A DNA stretch of 64,000 nucleotides from Methylosinus sp. LW4 (GCF_000379125.1 NZ_KB900626.1:2428667-2492666), one strand, 5' to 3'; counted from the stretch's first letter, positions 51,148 through 63,319 are shown. The notes: a model not told the origin generated them from the sequence alone. Program-made: numbers and translations.

Positions 51148-52518
51148 TTGCCGAAAAACAGGGCGGTAAAAGCGCGCAATGGGGAGGCTGAATGGTTCGG
51201 CGACGCGGCGTCTAGCTACGTCTTCCGACCGATCCACTATCTCGGAAGCAAGCTACGAGTCCTGACAGCCATAGAGCGAGCCGTCGACCGCGTCGACCCG
51301 TCGGGCGGCCCGGTTTGCGACCTTTTCTCCGGATCGGCGACCGTGTCCCGGTACCTATCGCAACGCCGTCGAGTTATGGCGGTGGACATCCAGGAATACG
51401 CACGAGTGCTCGCGGAAGCCGTCCTGAATGGCGACCCGACCTGGTCCATGGCGTCGGTCGAGACCGCGCTGGACCACGATCGGCGCGGAACGATACTCCG
51501 CCGAGCAGTCGATCCGCTTATCAAGCTGGAGAATGAGGCAGCCCTGGACGCGTTACGCGGCAACGTCGAGCCACTGTGTGAGCTCCTTGAACTGGGCAAC
51601 CTTGCAAGCCTGAGTGGCGATGAGCTGGCCGCGGGTTCGCTACTCGTCGGCGCCGCGCGCGAGACGAGGACCAGGATCGAAGCAATTGGGCTACCAGGTG
51701 CCGACACCGTGTGCGTTCGACACTTCGGCGGCCAATACTTCAGCTACGCGCAAGCTGCCGAGCTGGACGCCATCGCTAACCTCGCGCGTGATAGCCAAAG
51801 CTCGGTTCTGCTGGCTGCCACTCTGAGCACCGCGAGCCACCTGGTAAACTCGATCGGCAAACAGTTCGCCCAACCGATACGGCCCAGAGACAAGTCCGGC
51901 ATACCGAAGCGCCACGTAGTCAAGAAGATTATCGCGGAGCGCGGGCTCTCGGCTCGGTCGGTTTTCTTGGGCTACCTGCGGCAGTACCGCGGGCTTGCGG
52001 TCACTAGGCGCGACCACGCTACCGTCCGAGCAGACTTCCGAGAGGCGCTCGCTAGGCCAGCGCTCAAGCCGTCGGTAGTCTACGCGGACCCGCCATATAC
52101 GCGCGATCACTACAGCCGCTTCTATCACAGCCTCGAGACCCTATCTCTTGGCGACGATCCCAACATTACGAAGAGCAACCTCGGCAACGGCGACGTCCAG
52201 AGTCGCGGTGGTTACCGAGAGGGACGACACCAATCGCCATTCTGCATTAAGTCCGAGGCTCCGGCAGCATTCTCGGCGCTTTTCGCCGGCGTAGCCGCAC
52301 TTCGGGTGCCGCTCGTCCTCTCGTACTCCGGATACGACCCAATCGTGGAGGCTCGGCCGCGGGTCATGGCCCTCGAGGCGGTCATCAGCCTCGCGAGGCA
52401 GCATTTCAACGATGTCCGGATAGAACAGCTGGCGAGCCTGGAGCATATGAAGCTCAACACGACGTCGTTGAACAAGGCTGCGAAAGGCACAACCGAGGTA
52501 CTGCTGCTCTGCCGCTAG
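51148..52518 (+). CDS. Alpha-class (D12) DNA adenine methyltransferase
   Basis: The 456-residue protein has a D12-type N-terminus (IHYLGSKLRVLTAIE), AdoMet motif I CDLFSGSATVSRYLS (about residue 52-66) and catalytic YADPPYTRDHYSRFYH (Asp314), the alpha-class order of Dam-like enzymes. At 456 residues it is longer than typical D12 proteins (about 280), with an inserted target-recognition region near 100-290. Its 3' end overlaps the convergent nuclease gene by 4 bases. Confidence 0.88.
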   Translation: MPKNRAVKARNGEAEWFGDAASSYVFRPIHYLGSKLRVLTAIERAVDRVDPSGGPVCDLFSGSATVSRYLSQRRRVMAVDIQEYARVLAEAVLNGDPTWSMASVETALDHDRRGTILRRAVDPLIKLENEAALDALRGNVEPLCELLELGNLASLSGDELAAGSLLVGAARETRTRIEAIGLPGADTVCVRHFGGQYFSYAQAAELDAIANLARDSQSSVLLAATLSTASHLVNSIGKQFAQPIRPRDKSGIPKRHVVKKIIAERGLSARSVFLGYLRQYRGLAVTRRDHATVRADFREALARPALKPSVVYADPPYTRDHYSRFYHSLETLSLGDDPNITKSNLGNGDVQSRGGYREGRHQSPFCIKSEAPAAFSALFAGVAALRVPLVLSYSGYDPIVEARPRVMALEAVISLARQHFNDVRIEQLASLEHMKLNTTSLNKAAKGTTEVLLLCR

Positions 52519-53582
52519 TGGAGAAGAAGGGGGTTGTCAGCCCAGGCAGCTTGGACGTCGCTCTGCGTCACGACAACTCTGCGCTTCGAATTGCCGGAGA
52601 CGAAGTAGTTGTCGTTCAAGAACTTCTGTACGCTCTCGTGACCTACCTCGCCCGGCTTCAGAAGCACGTACCTGTACTCGGACTTTCCAATTCGCTCGAA
52701 CACCAGGATGAAGTGATCGTTGGCTGGATGCGATAGCCCACTCAGCGCCTCGACCTCAAAGCGGTAGTTGCTGCTCTTCACTGCCACCGCATGCCGGTGC
52801 TCCGGGGCCGCAAGCGAGCCGTCCGGCATGACCTGATAGAAGGTGACTTCCCGCGGCTTGCCGATCGTGACCCCAAAGAAGCCCTGGTAAGTGTCGATCC
52901 CGAAATCAGCCTGGCCGGGCCGGTTCTTCGGCACCTCTGCGATCAAGAACGGGTTCAACGAGGCGGCCTCGGCTGCTCCCTCCTCCAGCGCAGCAAGCGC
53001 CTCGGCATCAGTCTCCTTCACCGCCTTCTGAATCTTCGCCCTCGTCTTTGCGTTGAGCGCCGCCTGCGCAATGACTCGCGGGTCATCAGCCGGAAGGAGA
53101 TTGTCCTTGTGGTCGGCCACCCACTGGGCCCACTGAGCCTCAAGTGCGGCCGCGTCATGGACAGATACGTCCGCCTTCCAGAACGCTTCCCAGTTATTGC
53201 GAAGGCCGCCGAGGGTAAGGTTACCCGAGCCCGTGAGGCACCGCCCACCTGCTGGCCTTTTAAAGAAAATCGTCTTGGGATGATAAAGAACGCCACCCTT
53301 CGGATTGTAGAAAAGCGAAATAGACGCATTCGGAAGCGCGACCTTCGCGGCCTTGAGCGCGGCGACCGCTGCCGTGTCGGTGATAGCGTCAAGCCCGATT
53401 ACCAACTGAAACTCTCCAGCACTCAATAGCTTACGAACAGGTGGCTCAGCGAGGGCTGTATCGATACCCGTAGAGGTTGCGAACGCGAACGCGGCGAAGC
53501 CGCCTGTGGCTCCAGTGGCAGCGGCGACAAGCGCGTCGTGAAGGGTCTTTTTGCCTCCGGGGACTTGAAGAGTCAGCGTCAT
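52515..53582 (-). CDS. PLD-fold restriction endonuclease (BfiI-like)
   Basis: The 355-residue protein has an N-terminal phospholipase-D-type nuclease domain with a single HxK motif (YHPKTIFF; His101, Lys103), then GSGNLTLGG (Asn121) and a later Glu (Glu132), without the full HKD repeat, so dimerisation is needed to build the active site. This pattern and the length (BfiI is 358 residues) match the metal-independent BfiI/NgoFVII-type enzymes; the C-terminal 150 residues would be the DNA-recognition part. It stands next to two methylases, as an asymmetric-site type II system needs. Confidence 0.8.
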   Translation of the reverse strand: MTLTLQVPGGKKTLHDALVAAATGATGGFAAFAFATSTGIDTALAEPPVRKLLSAGEFQLVIGLDAITDTAAVAALKAAKVALPNASISLFYNPKGGVLYHPKTIFFKRPAGGRCLTGSGNLTLGGLRNNWEAFWKADVSVHDAAALEAQWAQWVADHKDNLLPADDPRVIAQAALNAKTRAKIQKAVKETDAEALAALEEGAAEAASLNPFLIAEVPKNRPGQADFGIDTYQGFFGVTIGKPREVTFYQVMPDGSLAAPEHRHAVAVKSSNYRFEVEALSGLSHPANDHFILVFERIGKSEYRYVLLKPGEVGHESVQKFLNDNYFVSGNSKRRVVVTQSDVQAAWADNPLLLH

Positions 53583-53980
53583 GCAACGGCCTCGAAGCTA
53601 GCTCCTGTCCGCTGCCACTTCTCGGGGCCGCACGCACCATTCATGTGAGCGTCCACTTTCGTACCTCAGTCCCAACCGCGAATCGGTCGAAGGCTAGAGG
53701 CGCAGCCTGGTCCGTGCAAGGCTAAAGGATCCCGCAGTGCGGAGTTCATTGCCGCGTTCCCGACACGTCGTAAACCACCCACGCCTCTCAGGGGCGAGGC
53801 GTTAATCTAATAGCCACTTTAAAGCACTGGCCAAGCGCACTCTTTGACGCCGACAAGTCGATCAGGACGCATCGAACACCATAAGAACAAACTGTGCCGA
53901 CTCTCGTGTCGAAGCGAACCGCTTCCGTTCACGCCGATTGCGCGGTATGCGGACGCAAAAATCGACGTAAGCCGTTGAAC
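53583..53980. other. Intergenic, no gene supported
   Basis: No plausible gene lies between the nuclease gene start and tRNA-Ser. A 7-bp hairpin (ACGCCTC at 53780-53786 with GAGGCGT at 53795-53801) has no T-run behind it. The sequence is of lower GC than the flanking core genes. Confidence 0.6.
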
Positions 53981-54070
53981 TGGCGGAAGGGGTGGGATTC
54001 GAACCCACGGTGAAGTTTCCCCCACGGCGGTTTTCAAGACCGCTGCCTTAAACCACTCGGCCACCCTTCC
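53981..54070 (-). tRNA. tRNA-Ser (TGA anticodon)
   Basis: A 90-base tRNA with a 7-bp acceptor stem (GGAAGGG with CCCTTCC), encoded CCA end (53981-53983), the long variable arm of serine tRNAs, the T-loop GGTTCGAATCC, and the anticodon loop CTTGAAA giving anticodon TGA. It lies on the edge of the R-M cluster, a common island site. Confidence 0.95.
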
Positions 54071-54244
54071 GAACCCGGAGCCGGACCGGACTCGCGGCGA
54101 AGCCTATCGCTTCTCTATGACCGCGCGTCAACCGGCCGCGCGTCTGGCGCGTCATCTTCTCCTCCGATTTCACGCTCGGCGCGAAACTGCTAAATACCAG
54201 GATGAGCACAGCCGCCGCGTGAGCTTCGGCGCAGGAAAAACGAC

Positions 54245-55027
54245 ATGAGCCTCTCGGCCGAAGAAATCGAGCGCTACGCTCGCCATATCGTTCTGCGCGA
54301 GGTCGGCGGGCCGGGCCAGCAGCGGCTGAAGAAAGCGCGCGTGCTGATCGTCGGCGCGGGCGGGCTCGGCGCGCCTTTGCTGCAATATCTCGCGGCGGGC
54401 GGCGTCGGCGCGCTGGGCATTGTCGATGACGACGAGGTCTCGCTGTCCAATCTGCAGCGGCAGGTGATCCATCACACCACCGCCGTCGGGCGGCTGAAGG
54501 TGGACAGCGCCAAGGACGCCATCCATCGGCTCAATCCGCATGTGCATGTCGAGTCCCATGCGCTGCGCCTCGGCGAGCAGAATGCGCGAGCGCTGATCGC
54601 GGATTACGACATTATCGCCGACGGCTCCGATAATTTTGCGACGCGCTATCTCGTCTCGGACGCCTGCTTCTATGAAAAAAAGCCGCTGGTCACAGCGGCG
54701 GTCGGCGGCTTCGACGCCTCGCTGACGACGCTGCGTCCCTTCGAGAACGATGCTGCGGGCCGGCCCAACCCGACCTTGCGCTGCCTCTTCCCCGCGCCGC
54801 CGCCGGCGGGCTCCGTGCCGAGCTGCGAGGAGGCCGGCGTGCTCGGCGCGCTCACCGGAATCGTCGGCGCGATGATGGCGCTGGAAGTGATCCGCGAGAT
54901 CGTCGGCTTCGGCGAGGGGCTGGTCGGGCGTCTGCTGCTGATGGACGCCCGCTCCATGCGCTTCGAGACCCTGCGCTACGCCTATGATCCCGACAATCCG
55001 CTGACCGGCGTCACAGCGCCGCGATAA
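54245..55027 (+). CDS. moeB: MoeB/ThiF-type adenylyltransferase
   Basis: The 260-residue protein is a ThiF/MoeB E1-like enzyme: IERYARHIVLREVGGPGQQR, ATP-binding VLIVGAGGLGAPLLQYLAAG (residues 32-51), DDDEVSLSNLQRQVIH, and the DGSDNFATRYLVSD helix. It activates the C-terminus of a small sulfur carrier (MoaD or ThiS). The zinc site is incomplete: the usual C-x2-C before LFP is T-L-R-C. Its 3' end overlaps ridA (convergent) by 17 bases. Confidence 0.88.
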   Translation: MSLSAEEIERYARHIVLREVGGPGQQRLKKARVLIVGAGGLGAPLLQYLAAGGVGALGIVDDDEVSLSNLQRQVIHHTTAVGRLKVDSAKDAIHRLNPHVHVESHALRLGEQNARALIADYDIIADGSDNFATRYLVSDACFYEKKPLVTAAVGGFDASLTTLRPFENDAAGRPNPTLRCLFPAPPPAGSVPSCEEAGVLGALTGIVGAMMALEVIREIVGFGEGLVGRLLLMDARSMRFETLRYAYDPDNPLTGVTAPR

Positions 55028-55361
55028 TTGCGATCTCGACCTTGTAATCCGGCGTCACGAGCTTCGCCTCGACAGTGGCGCGGGCCGGCGGATTGCTCTT
55101 GTCGACCCAGACGTCCCAAACCGAATTCATCTCGGCGAAAGTGGCGATGTCGGCGAGATAGATCGTCGCCGAGAGAATCTTCGCCTTCTCGCTGCCGGCC
55201 TCCTGCAGAATCGTGTCGATGAGGCCGAGAATCTCGCGCGTCTGATCGGCGACCGCGCCGCCCTTTGCCGCCTCGGCCACCTGGCCCGCCGTATAGATCA
55301 CGCCGCCATGAACGACGGCCTTGCTCATGCGCGCGCCGGCGCCGATCCGCTTGATGGACAT
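55011..55361 (-). CDS. ridA: RidA-family enamine/imine deaminase
   Basis: A 116-residue RidA/YjgF protein: VVHGGVIYTAGQVAE, a helix QTREILGLIDTILQEAGSEK, AEMNSVWDVWVD, and the signature PPARATVEAKLV containing the substrate-binding Arg. It removes reactive enamines formed by PLP enzymes. Start MSIKRIG is chosen, since GGAGAAA precedes it and homologues begin there; an upstream extension is not conserved-looking. Confidence 0.9.
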   Translation of the reverse strand: MSIKRIGAGARMSKAVVHGGVIYTAGQVAEAAKGGAVADQTREILGLIDTILQEAGSEKAKILSATIYLADIATFAEMNSVWDVWVDKSNPPARATVEAKLVTPDYKVEIAIIAAL

Positions 55362-55714
55362 TTTTGAGTTTCTCCGAAAGTTGCGAGTGGGCTCTGGGGG
55401 AGCTGCCGCGGCGGGGAGCCGCTTCATAGGCTGGAGCTATCTATCGAGTGAAAAGCTCTATCGTAGCTCTACATACACAAAGAGCGGGGACGGCCCTTGC
55501 CTCTCCCCACTCTTTGGTACCCGTCCTTTGACCGGACTCGTCGTTTGGCGCCATCCGCGAGAATAGTGTGGAGCGTCTCGCGAGACGTGCAGAGTTCCGG
55601 CGTCCTCCCCGACTTGGACCTCAGCCAGCGATTGGTCGAACGCATTCTGCGTTCATATGTTTTTAGCCAGCTCGGCGAAGGGGACATTATGACAGCCGTG
55701 GCGTTTTGTCACCC
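55362..55714. other. Intergenic, no gene supported
   Basis: The stretch carries short frames on both strands (up to about 115 codons) with no domain pattern, no coherent ribosome site and no clear preference for one strand. It probably includes the ridA promoter. Confidence 0.5.
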
Positions 55715-55772
55715 AAAAAAGCCTGCCGCTGGAATGAATTTGTGCGGAGGGCGCCCGCCTTCGGGGCAGGCT
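55715..55772 (-). terminator. Second terminator behind pccB
   Basis: On the minus strand AGCCTGCC and GGCAGGCT (8 bp) enclose a long loop with its own GC hairpin, followed by six T residues. It backs up the terminator nearer the gene. Confidence 0.6.
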
Positions 55773-55788
55773 GTTCTCCGCTCGAGCG

Positions 55789-55825
55789 AAAAGGCGCGCC
55801 GACCCACCCTGGGAGCCGGCGCGCC
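55789..55825 (-). terminator. Terminator behind pccB
   Basis: A 9-bp stem (GGCGCGCCG with CGGCGCGCC) followed by TTTT on the minus strand, 20 bases after the pccB stop codon. Confidence 0.75.
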
Positions 55826-55845
55826 CACCTACCTGAAGGGATAGG

Positions 55846-57381
55846 TCAGAGCGGGATATTGTCGTGCTTCTTCCAGGGGTTTTCCAATTCCTTGTGGCGC
55901 AGCAGGGCGAGCGCGCGGGCGATGCGCTTGCGCGTCGCGCTCGGCATGATGACCTCGTCGATATAGCCGCGCTCGGCGGCGACGAAGGGCGACAGGAAGC
56001 GGTCCTCATATTCCTTGGTGCGCTGGGCGATCTTCTCGGCGTCGCCGATATCGGCGCGGAAGATGATCTCGACGGCTCCCTTGGCGCCCATGACGGCGAT
56101 CTGCGCCGAGGGCCAGGCGTAGTTGACGTCGCCGCGCAAATGCTTGGAGGCCATGACGTCATAGGCGCCGCCGAAGGCCTTGCGCGTGATGAGCGTCACT
56201 TTCGGCACAGTGGCCTCGGCATAGGCGAAGAGCAGCTTCGCGCCGTGCTTGATGAGGCCGCCATATTCCTGCGCCGTGCCCGGCAGGAAGCCCGGAACGT
56301 CGACGAAGGTGACGATCGGAATATTGAAGCAGTCGCAGAAGCGCACGAATCGCGCCGCCTTTTTGGAGGCGTCGATGTCGAGCACGCCGGCCAGCACCAT
56401 GGGCTGATTGGCGACGAAGCCGACCGTGCGGCCCTCGATGCGGCCGAAGCCGACGACGATGTTCTTAGCGTGCGTCTCCTGAATCTCGAAGAAATCGCCC
56501 TCATCGGCGATCTTCGTGATCAGCTCCTTGATATCATAGGGCTTGTTCGGATTGTCGGGGACCAGGGTGTCGAGCGAGGCGTCCAGGCGCTCGGCCTCGT
56601 CGAAGCTCGGCCACTCCGGCGGCTCCTCCTTATTGGAGGAGGGCAGGAAATCGATGAGCCGGCGCATCTGCAGCAGCGCCTCGACGTCATTGTCGAAGGC
56701 CTTGTCGGCGATGGAGCTCTTGGTGGTGTGCACCGAGGCGCCGCCGAGCTCCTCGGCCGTCACCGTCTCATTGGTGACGGTCTTCACGACGTCCGGGCCG
56801 GTGACGAACATATAGCTCGTGTCGCGCACCATGAAGATGAAGTCGGTCATGGCCGGCGAATAGACGTCGCCGCCGGCGCAAGGACCCATGATGACGGAAA
56901 TCTGCGGGATGACGCCCGAGGCCATCACATTGCGCTGGAACACCTCGCCATAACCGCCGAGCGCCGCGACGCCCTCCTGAATGCGCGCGCCGCCGGCGTC
57001 GAACAGGCCGATGATCGGCGCCCTGTTCTTCAGCGCCATATCCTGCAGCTTGGTGATCTTCTGCGCATGAGTCTCGGAGAGCGAGCCGCCGAAAACGGTG
57101 AAGTCCTTGGCGAAGACGAAGACGGCGCGGCCATTGACCGTGCCCCAGCCGGTGACGACGCCGTCGCCGGAAATTTTCTCGCCCTTGTCCATGCCGAAAT
57201 CGGCGCAGCGATGTTCGACAAACATGTCGAACTCCTCGAAGGAGCCGTGATCGAGCAGCAGCTCGATACGCTCGCGCGCCGTGAGCTTGCCGCGCGCATG
57301 CTGCGCGTCGATGCGCTTGACGCCGCCGCCGAGACGCGCCGAGGCGCGCCGCTGCTCGAGACCTTCGATGATATGTTTCAT
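55846..57381 (-). CDS. pccB: Propionyl-CoA carboxylase beta chain
   Basis: A 511-residue carboxyltransferase: [20 protein letters not shown] (N-terminal), [20 protein letters not shown], the N-domain [27 protein letters not shown], and the C-domain [16 protein letters not shown] and [13 protein letters not shown]. It transfers carboxyl from biotin to propionyl-CoA, making methylmalonyl-CoA. The biotin-carboxylase alpha subunit gene is not in this window. Double terminators follow. Confidence 0.95.
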   Translation of the reverse strand: MKHIIEGLEQRRASARLGGGVKRIDAQHARGKLTARERIELLLDHGSFEEFDMFVEHRCADFGMDKGEKISGDGVVTGWGTVNGRAVFVFAKDFTVFGGSLSETHAQKITKLQDMALKNRAPIIGLFDAGGARIQEGVAALGGYGEVFQRNVMASGVIPQISVIMGPCAGGDVYSPAMTDFIFMVRDTSYMFVTGPDVVKTVTNETVTAEELGGASVHTTKSSIADKAFDNDVEALLQMRRLIDFLPSSNKEEPPEWPSFDEAERLDASLDTLVPDNPNKPYDIKELITKIADEGDFFEIQETHAKNIVVGFGRIEGRTVGFVANQPMVLAGVLDIDASKKAARFVRFCDCFNIPIVTFVDVPGFLPGTAQEYGGLIKHGAKLLFAYAEATVPKVTLITRKAFGGAYDVMASKHLRGDVNYAWPSAQIAVMGAKGAVEIIFRADIGDAEKIAQRTKEYEDRFLSPFVAAERGYIDEVIMPSATRKRIARALALLRHKELENPWKKHDNIPL

Positions 57382-57442
57382 GGAACGACCGATCCTGCAG
57401 GTTGAATGGATGCGCCGAGGAGTTCCCCGCTCGACGGCTCTT

Positions 57443-58099
57443 TTACAGCTTTGGCGAGCCGAGCCGCCAGCGGGCGATCTCGGCGGCGGAAAGAAGATGG
57501 ACGCGATCCGGCGAGGTGCGCTCCGCCAGCGCGATGAGATCGCGGCTAACGCCCATGGAATCGCTGTAGCGGGTGAGCGTGCGGCGCATGCCGCCGTCGT
57601 CGTAGCGGCGCTCGCGCATCACCTCCCCGCTGGTCGGATCGACGCCATCGACATAATTGAACATGCGATGGACGCCGACGCGGCTCTGGCGCGGGATCAC
57701 CCGCTTGCGGCCGCCCATCAGCGCATAGACGCAGGCGGAATAGCAGCGGCCGGAAACGAGCGCCCCGCTCGTCGGCTCGACGCGCGCGACGATCACCGCC
57801 ATGCCCAGCCGGCGCAGCGCCTGGCCGAGCTGCATGGAGGCGAGCACGCGCCCGCCGGGCGAGTCGAGCAGCACAATGCTGCGCAGCTCGGTCTCGTGTC
57901 CCTGCTCGCGCAGAAAACCGACAAAGGCGTCGGCCGTGTCCTCGACGATCTCGCCCTCCGCCACGATGACGCGCGGGCAGTGGTCGGCGCAGCGGGCGCT
58001 CGCCGTCGTCGCGAGATGGAACGACATCTCCTCGGCGCGGGCCGGAGGCGCCGCGAGCAATGCGGCCAGGGCGAGGAGAAGGACGAAATTTCGGCTCAT
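57443..58099 (-). CDS. Periplasmic ClpP-like protein (COG3904 type)
   Basis: The 218-residue product has a signal peptide ([22 protein letters not shown]), then a ClpP/crotonase-like fold: [30 protein letters not shown] and [17 protein letters not shown]. The Ser-Pro-Gly-Gly and S-A-C-x-Y motifs match the predicted periplasmic COG3904 family. Function unknown. The longer open frame is rejected because it runs through the tRNA-Val region. Confidence 0.8.
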   Translation of the reverse strand: MSRNFVLLLALAALLAAPPARAEEMSFHLATTASARCADHCPRVIVAEGEIVEDTADAFVGFLREQGHETELRSIVLLDSPGGRVLASMQLGQALRRLGMAVIVARVEPTSGALVSGRCYSACVYALMGGRKRVIPRQSRVGVHRMFNYVDGVDPTSGEVMRERRYDDGGMRRTLTRYSDSMGVSRDLIALAERTSPDRVHLLSAAEIARWRLGSPKL

Positions 58100-58196
58100 G
58101 CTCTCGGCGCTGCGTCTCTCATCCCTTGCGGCCAACTCCCGCCCTCCCGCGCACCCCGGCGCGGCCGAATGACGGGGCCTCTCCCGGAGCGCGGCG

Positions 58197-58272
58197 TGGT
58201 GGGCGGTGACGGACTCGAACCGCCGACCCTCTCGGTGTAAACGAGACGCTCTACCGACTGAGCTAACCGCCC
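58197..58272 (-). tRNA. tRNA-Val (TAC anticodon)
   Basis: A 76-base tRNA with a GGGCGGT/ACCGCCC acceptor stem, a D-arm TAGCTCAGTCGGTAGAGC, anticodon loop TTTACAC (anticodon TAC), T-loop GGTTCGAGTCC and an encoded CCA end (58197-58199). Confidence 0.96.
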
Positions 58273-58446
58273 GCGCGCCGACCGGGATCGACGCCGCATT
58301 GTTTACGGGAGGGCGCCCCCTCCGCGCAAGACGCGTCGCGCAGGCGTTTTGAAACGACAATGCCGCCGGCGACGTTCGCGCCCCGGCGGCGAGCCTGGAA
58401 ATCGGTCGAAAGGGGAGATCGGCGCGACAGGCCAGCCTCGCTCGGC

Positions 58447-58731
58447 TCACTTGGTCTTGTTGAGCTCCGCTTTGAGCGTGGCGCCGGGCTTGAAGCGGGC
58501 GCTCGTGGAAGCGGGGATCTTGATCTCTTCGCCGGTCGCGGGATTACGGCCCTTGCCGGCCGCGCGCTTCTTGACCGAGAAGGTGCCGAAACCGACGAGC
58601 CGCACCTCTTCGCCCTTCTTGAGGGCCAAGGTGATGCCGTCGATCACCGCGTCGATGGCGGCGGCGGCGGCGGCCTTCGAGGTTTCGGTCGCCTCGGCGA
58701 CATGCTCGACCAGTTCCAATTTATTGACCAT
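58447..58731 (-). CDS. hupB: HU-type DNA-binding protein
   Basis: A 94-residue HU protein: MVNKLELVEHVAEATETSKA start, GEEVRLVGFGTFSVKKRAAG, and the DNA-binding beta-arm RNPATGEEIKIPASTSARFK ending LKAELNKTK. It bends and compacts DNA. In alphaproteobacteria it follows lon, as here. Confidence 0.96.
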   Translation of the reverse strand: MVNKLELVEHVAEATETSKAAAAAAIDAVIDGITLALKKGEEVRLVGFGTFSVKKRAAGKGRNPATGEEIKIPASTSARFKPGATLKAELNKTK

Positions 58732-58970
58732 GGTCTCATCCCTTCTGCTTCCGCCGGGAGCCGGTCGTCGACACGGGCTGAGCGCCGAAAATCGAGCGGC
58801 GTCGAATCGTTCGGACCCGGCACAGAGGAGTGATGTGCCGGAATGTCAGCAAAAGCAAGGGTTAGAACAACAGGCAGCGCCGGAATCCCTGGAATTCCGG
58901 GCGCCTATGGGCGAGATGATGGGAAAATCCCCGGCGAGCCGGGCTTCGAGCCGCCGAGCCCGAGGACGGC

Positions 58971-59008
58971 GGCCCCTCCCCCGCGGCGAAGCCGCAGGCG
59001 GAGGGGCC
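58971..59008. terminator. Long two-part hairpin between lon and HU genes
   Basis: GGCCCCTCC pairs with GGAGGGGCC (9 bp), with a second GCGGC-GAA-GCCGC stem inside. No T-run on either side; it may be a Rho-assisted terminator or mRNA-stabilising element at the end of lon. Confidence 0.45.
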
Positions 59009-59015
59009 GGAGCCT

Positions 59016-61442
<2,427 letters not shown>

Positions 61443-61467
61443 ATCTTTTTTCCTGTTCCGTTTCGCT

Positions 61468-61486
61468 CCCCGCCGAGGAGGCGGGG
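61468..61486 (-). promoter_or_regulatory. GC hairpin in the lon leader
   Basis: On the minus strand CCCCGCC and GGCGGGG pair around a 5-base loop, 26 bases before the lon start codon. It would fold in the 5' leader and could control translation or stability. Confidence 0.5.
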
Positions 61487-61497
61487 CGAGGCGACGC

Positions 61498-61536
61498 TCT
61501 GACGCAAAGGGACGCTTCTGACGTTAAAGGGACGCT
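61498..61536 (-). repeat. Tandem 19-20 bp repeat upstream of lon
   Basis: Two adjacent copies of TCTGACG(C/TT)AAAGGGACGCT (61498-61516 and 61517-61536, plus strand) differ only by a CA/TTA-type change. It lies 55 to 95 bases upstream of the lon start, where a regulator would bind. No known heat-shock consensus recognised. Confidence 0.65.
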
Positions 61537-61686
61537 AGCAAGTTCCAGGCCCGACAATCCGGCGGAAATCCGCCTTTCGAGAGACCCGCTCACACGCGAA
61601 CGGCGTCGAAGGCGATTACGCAACAAATGGGCCTAGCGGCAGAACGATTCAAGATACTGGAAAAACAGACGCATGCGGCAGAAAGG

Positions 61687-61717
61687 GCGGGAGCTGCGAA
61701 AGAAGTCGCGCTCCCGC
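61687..61717 (-). terminator. Terminator after clpX
   Basis: GCGGGAGC pairs with GCTCCCGC (8 bp), with an inner GCGA/TCGC stem, followed by CCTTTC on the minus strand, just beyond the clpX stop. Confidence 0.6.
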
Positions 61718-61730
61718 GCCTAAAAAAGCG

Positions 61731-62996
61731 TCAGGCGCTGGCGCCGCCGCTCTTTTCGTTACGCTCGGCGTAAATGTAGAGCGGACGCGCCTTGCCCTCG
61801 ACGACCTCGGGGCCGATGACGACCTGCTCCACGCCCTCGAGGCCCGGCAGCTCGAACATGGTGTCGAGCAGAATGCCCTCCATGATGGAGCGCAGGCCGC
61901 GCGCGCCGGTGTGGCGCTCGATCGCCTTGCGGGCGACGGAAGAGAGCGCCTCGTCCTGGAAGGTGAGCTCGGTGCTCTCCATCTCGAACAGCCGCTGATA
62001 CTGCTTGACCAGCGCATTCTTCGGCTCGGTGAGGATGCGCTTCAGCGCCTCCTCGTCGAGATCCTCGAGCGTGGCGATCACCGGCAGACGGCCGACGAAC
62101 TCCGGGATGAGGCCGAACTTGAGCAGATCCTCCGGCTGCACATGGCGGAAAATATCGCCGGTGCGGCGCTCGTCCGGCGCCTGGACATTGGCGCCGAAGC
62201 CGATGGAGGTGCCACGGCCGCGCGAGGAGATGATCTTCTCGAGGCCGGCGAAGGCGCCGCCGCAGATGAAGAGAATGTTGGTCGTGTCGACCTGCAGAAA
62301 CTCCTGCTGCGGATGCTTGCGCCCGCCCTGCGGCGGCACGGAGGCGATGGTGCCTTCCATGATCTTCAGCAGCGCCTGCTGCACGCCCTCGCCCGACACA
62401 TCGCGCGTGATCGACGGATTGTCGGATTTGCGCGAGATCTTGTCGATCTCGTCGACATAGACGATGCCGCGCTGCGCGCGCTCGACATTGTAGTCGGAGG
62501 CCTGCAGCAGCTTGAGGATGATGTTCTCGACATCCTCGCCGACATAGCCCGCCTCGGTGAGCGTCGTGGCGTCGGCCATAGTGAAAGGCACATCGAGGAT
62601 GCGCGCCAGCGTCTGCGCCAGCATCGTCTTGCCGACGCCCGTCGGGCCGATGAGCAAAATGTTGGATTTCGCCAGCTCGACGTCGCCATGCTTGGCGGCG
62701 TGATTGAGTCGCTTGTAGTGATTATGCACGGCGACCGACAGCACGCGCTTGGCCTGCGCCTGACCGATCACATAATCGTCGAGAACCTTGCAGATCTCGC
62801 GCGGCGTCGGAATGCCGTCGCGCTGCTTGACGATGGACTTGTTCTCCTCGCGGATGATGTCCATGCACAGCTCGACGCATTCGTCGCAGATGAAAACCGT
62901 CGGGCCCGCGATGAGCTTGCGCACCTCATGCTGGCTCTTGCCACAAAATGAGCAGTAGAGCGTGTTCTTCGAATCGCTGCTGCCGACCTTGCTCAT
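61731..62996 (-). CDS. clpX: ClpX unfoldase of the ClpXP protease
   Basis: A 421-residue protein with an N-terminal zinc-binding domain (Cys15, Cys18, Cys37, Cys40), AAA+ Walker A GPTGVGKT, and the IGF-loop and pore motifs in order ([39 protein letters not shown]). ATG with MSKVGSSD is chosen; upstream in-frame codons lack conservation. The clpP gene, usually next to clpX, is not upstream here: the neighbour is pfp. Confidence 0.97.
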   Translation of the reverse strand: MSKVGSSDSKNTLYCSFCGKSQHEVRKLIAGPTVFICDECVELCMDIIREENKSIVKQRDGIPTPREICKVLDDYVIGQAQAKRVLSVAVHNHYKRLNHAAKHGDVELAKSNILLIGPTGVGKTMLAQTLARILDVPFTMADATTLTEAGYVGEDVENIILKLLQASDYNVERAQRGIVYVDEIDKISRKSDNPSITRDVSGEGVQQALLKIMEGTIASVPPQGGRKHPQQEFLQVDTTNILFICGGAFAGLEKIISSRGRGTSIGFGANVQAPDERRTGDIFRHVQPEDLLKFGLIPEFVGRLPVIATLEDLDEEALKRILTEPKNALVKQYQRLFEMESTELTFQDEALSSVARKAIERHTGARGLRSIMEGILLDTMFELPGLEGVEQVVIGPEVVEGKARPLYIYAERNEKSGGASA

Positions 62997-63319
62997 GTCT
63001 CGTCTCCTGACCGATCGGCCCGCTGTGGCGAATCGAACCAACCTCACTCGATATCAGCGAGGGCCTAACAAAAGGTGCAAGCAGGCTCGCCCCGCCGCTC
63101 TCCCCCCGTCCCCCAGCCTCCGGCGTCTACCGCGGATGCCAGTCTATAAGTCCCGGCCCGCAATGCAACCACGACGCCCGCATATAAATCAAGCAAGAAT
63201 CGCGCCTTGGGAAGAGGGCCTGCGCCTTTTCTCGGCGCCTCCCCCTTCTAAAGAGTAAATTCCCTGGAAATCAAGCTCTTGACCCAGGGCGTCGCCGAAT
63301 GTGCGACGGTCTCGAGACG

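Noticed and set aside
55497-55844. 115-codon frame between ridA and pccB
   Set aside because: It runs through both terminator hairpins of pccB and shows no domain.
55864-57405. 513-codon frame antisense to pccB
   Set aside because: Same cause; low-complexity Asp/Arg/Leu-rich product and a clear gene on the other strand.
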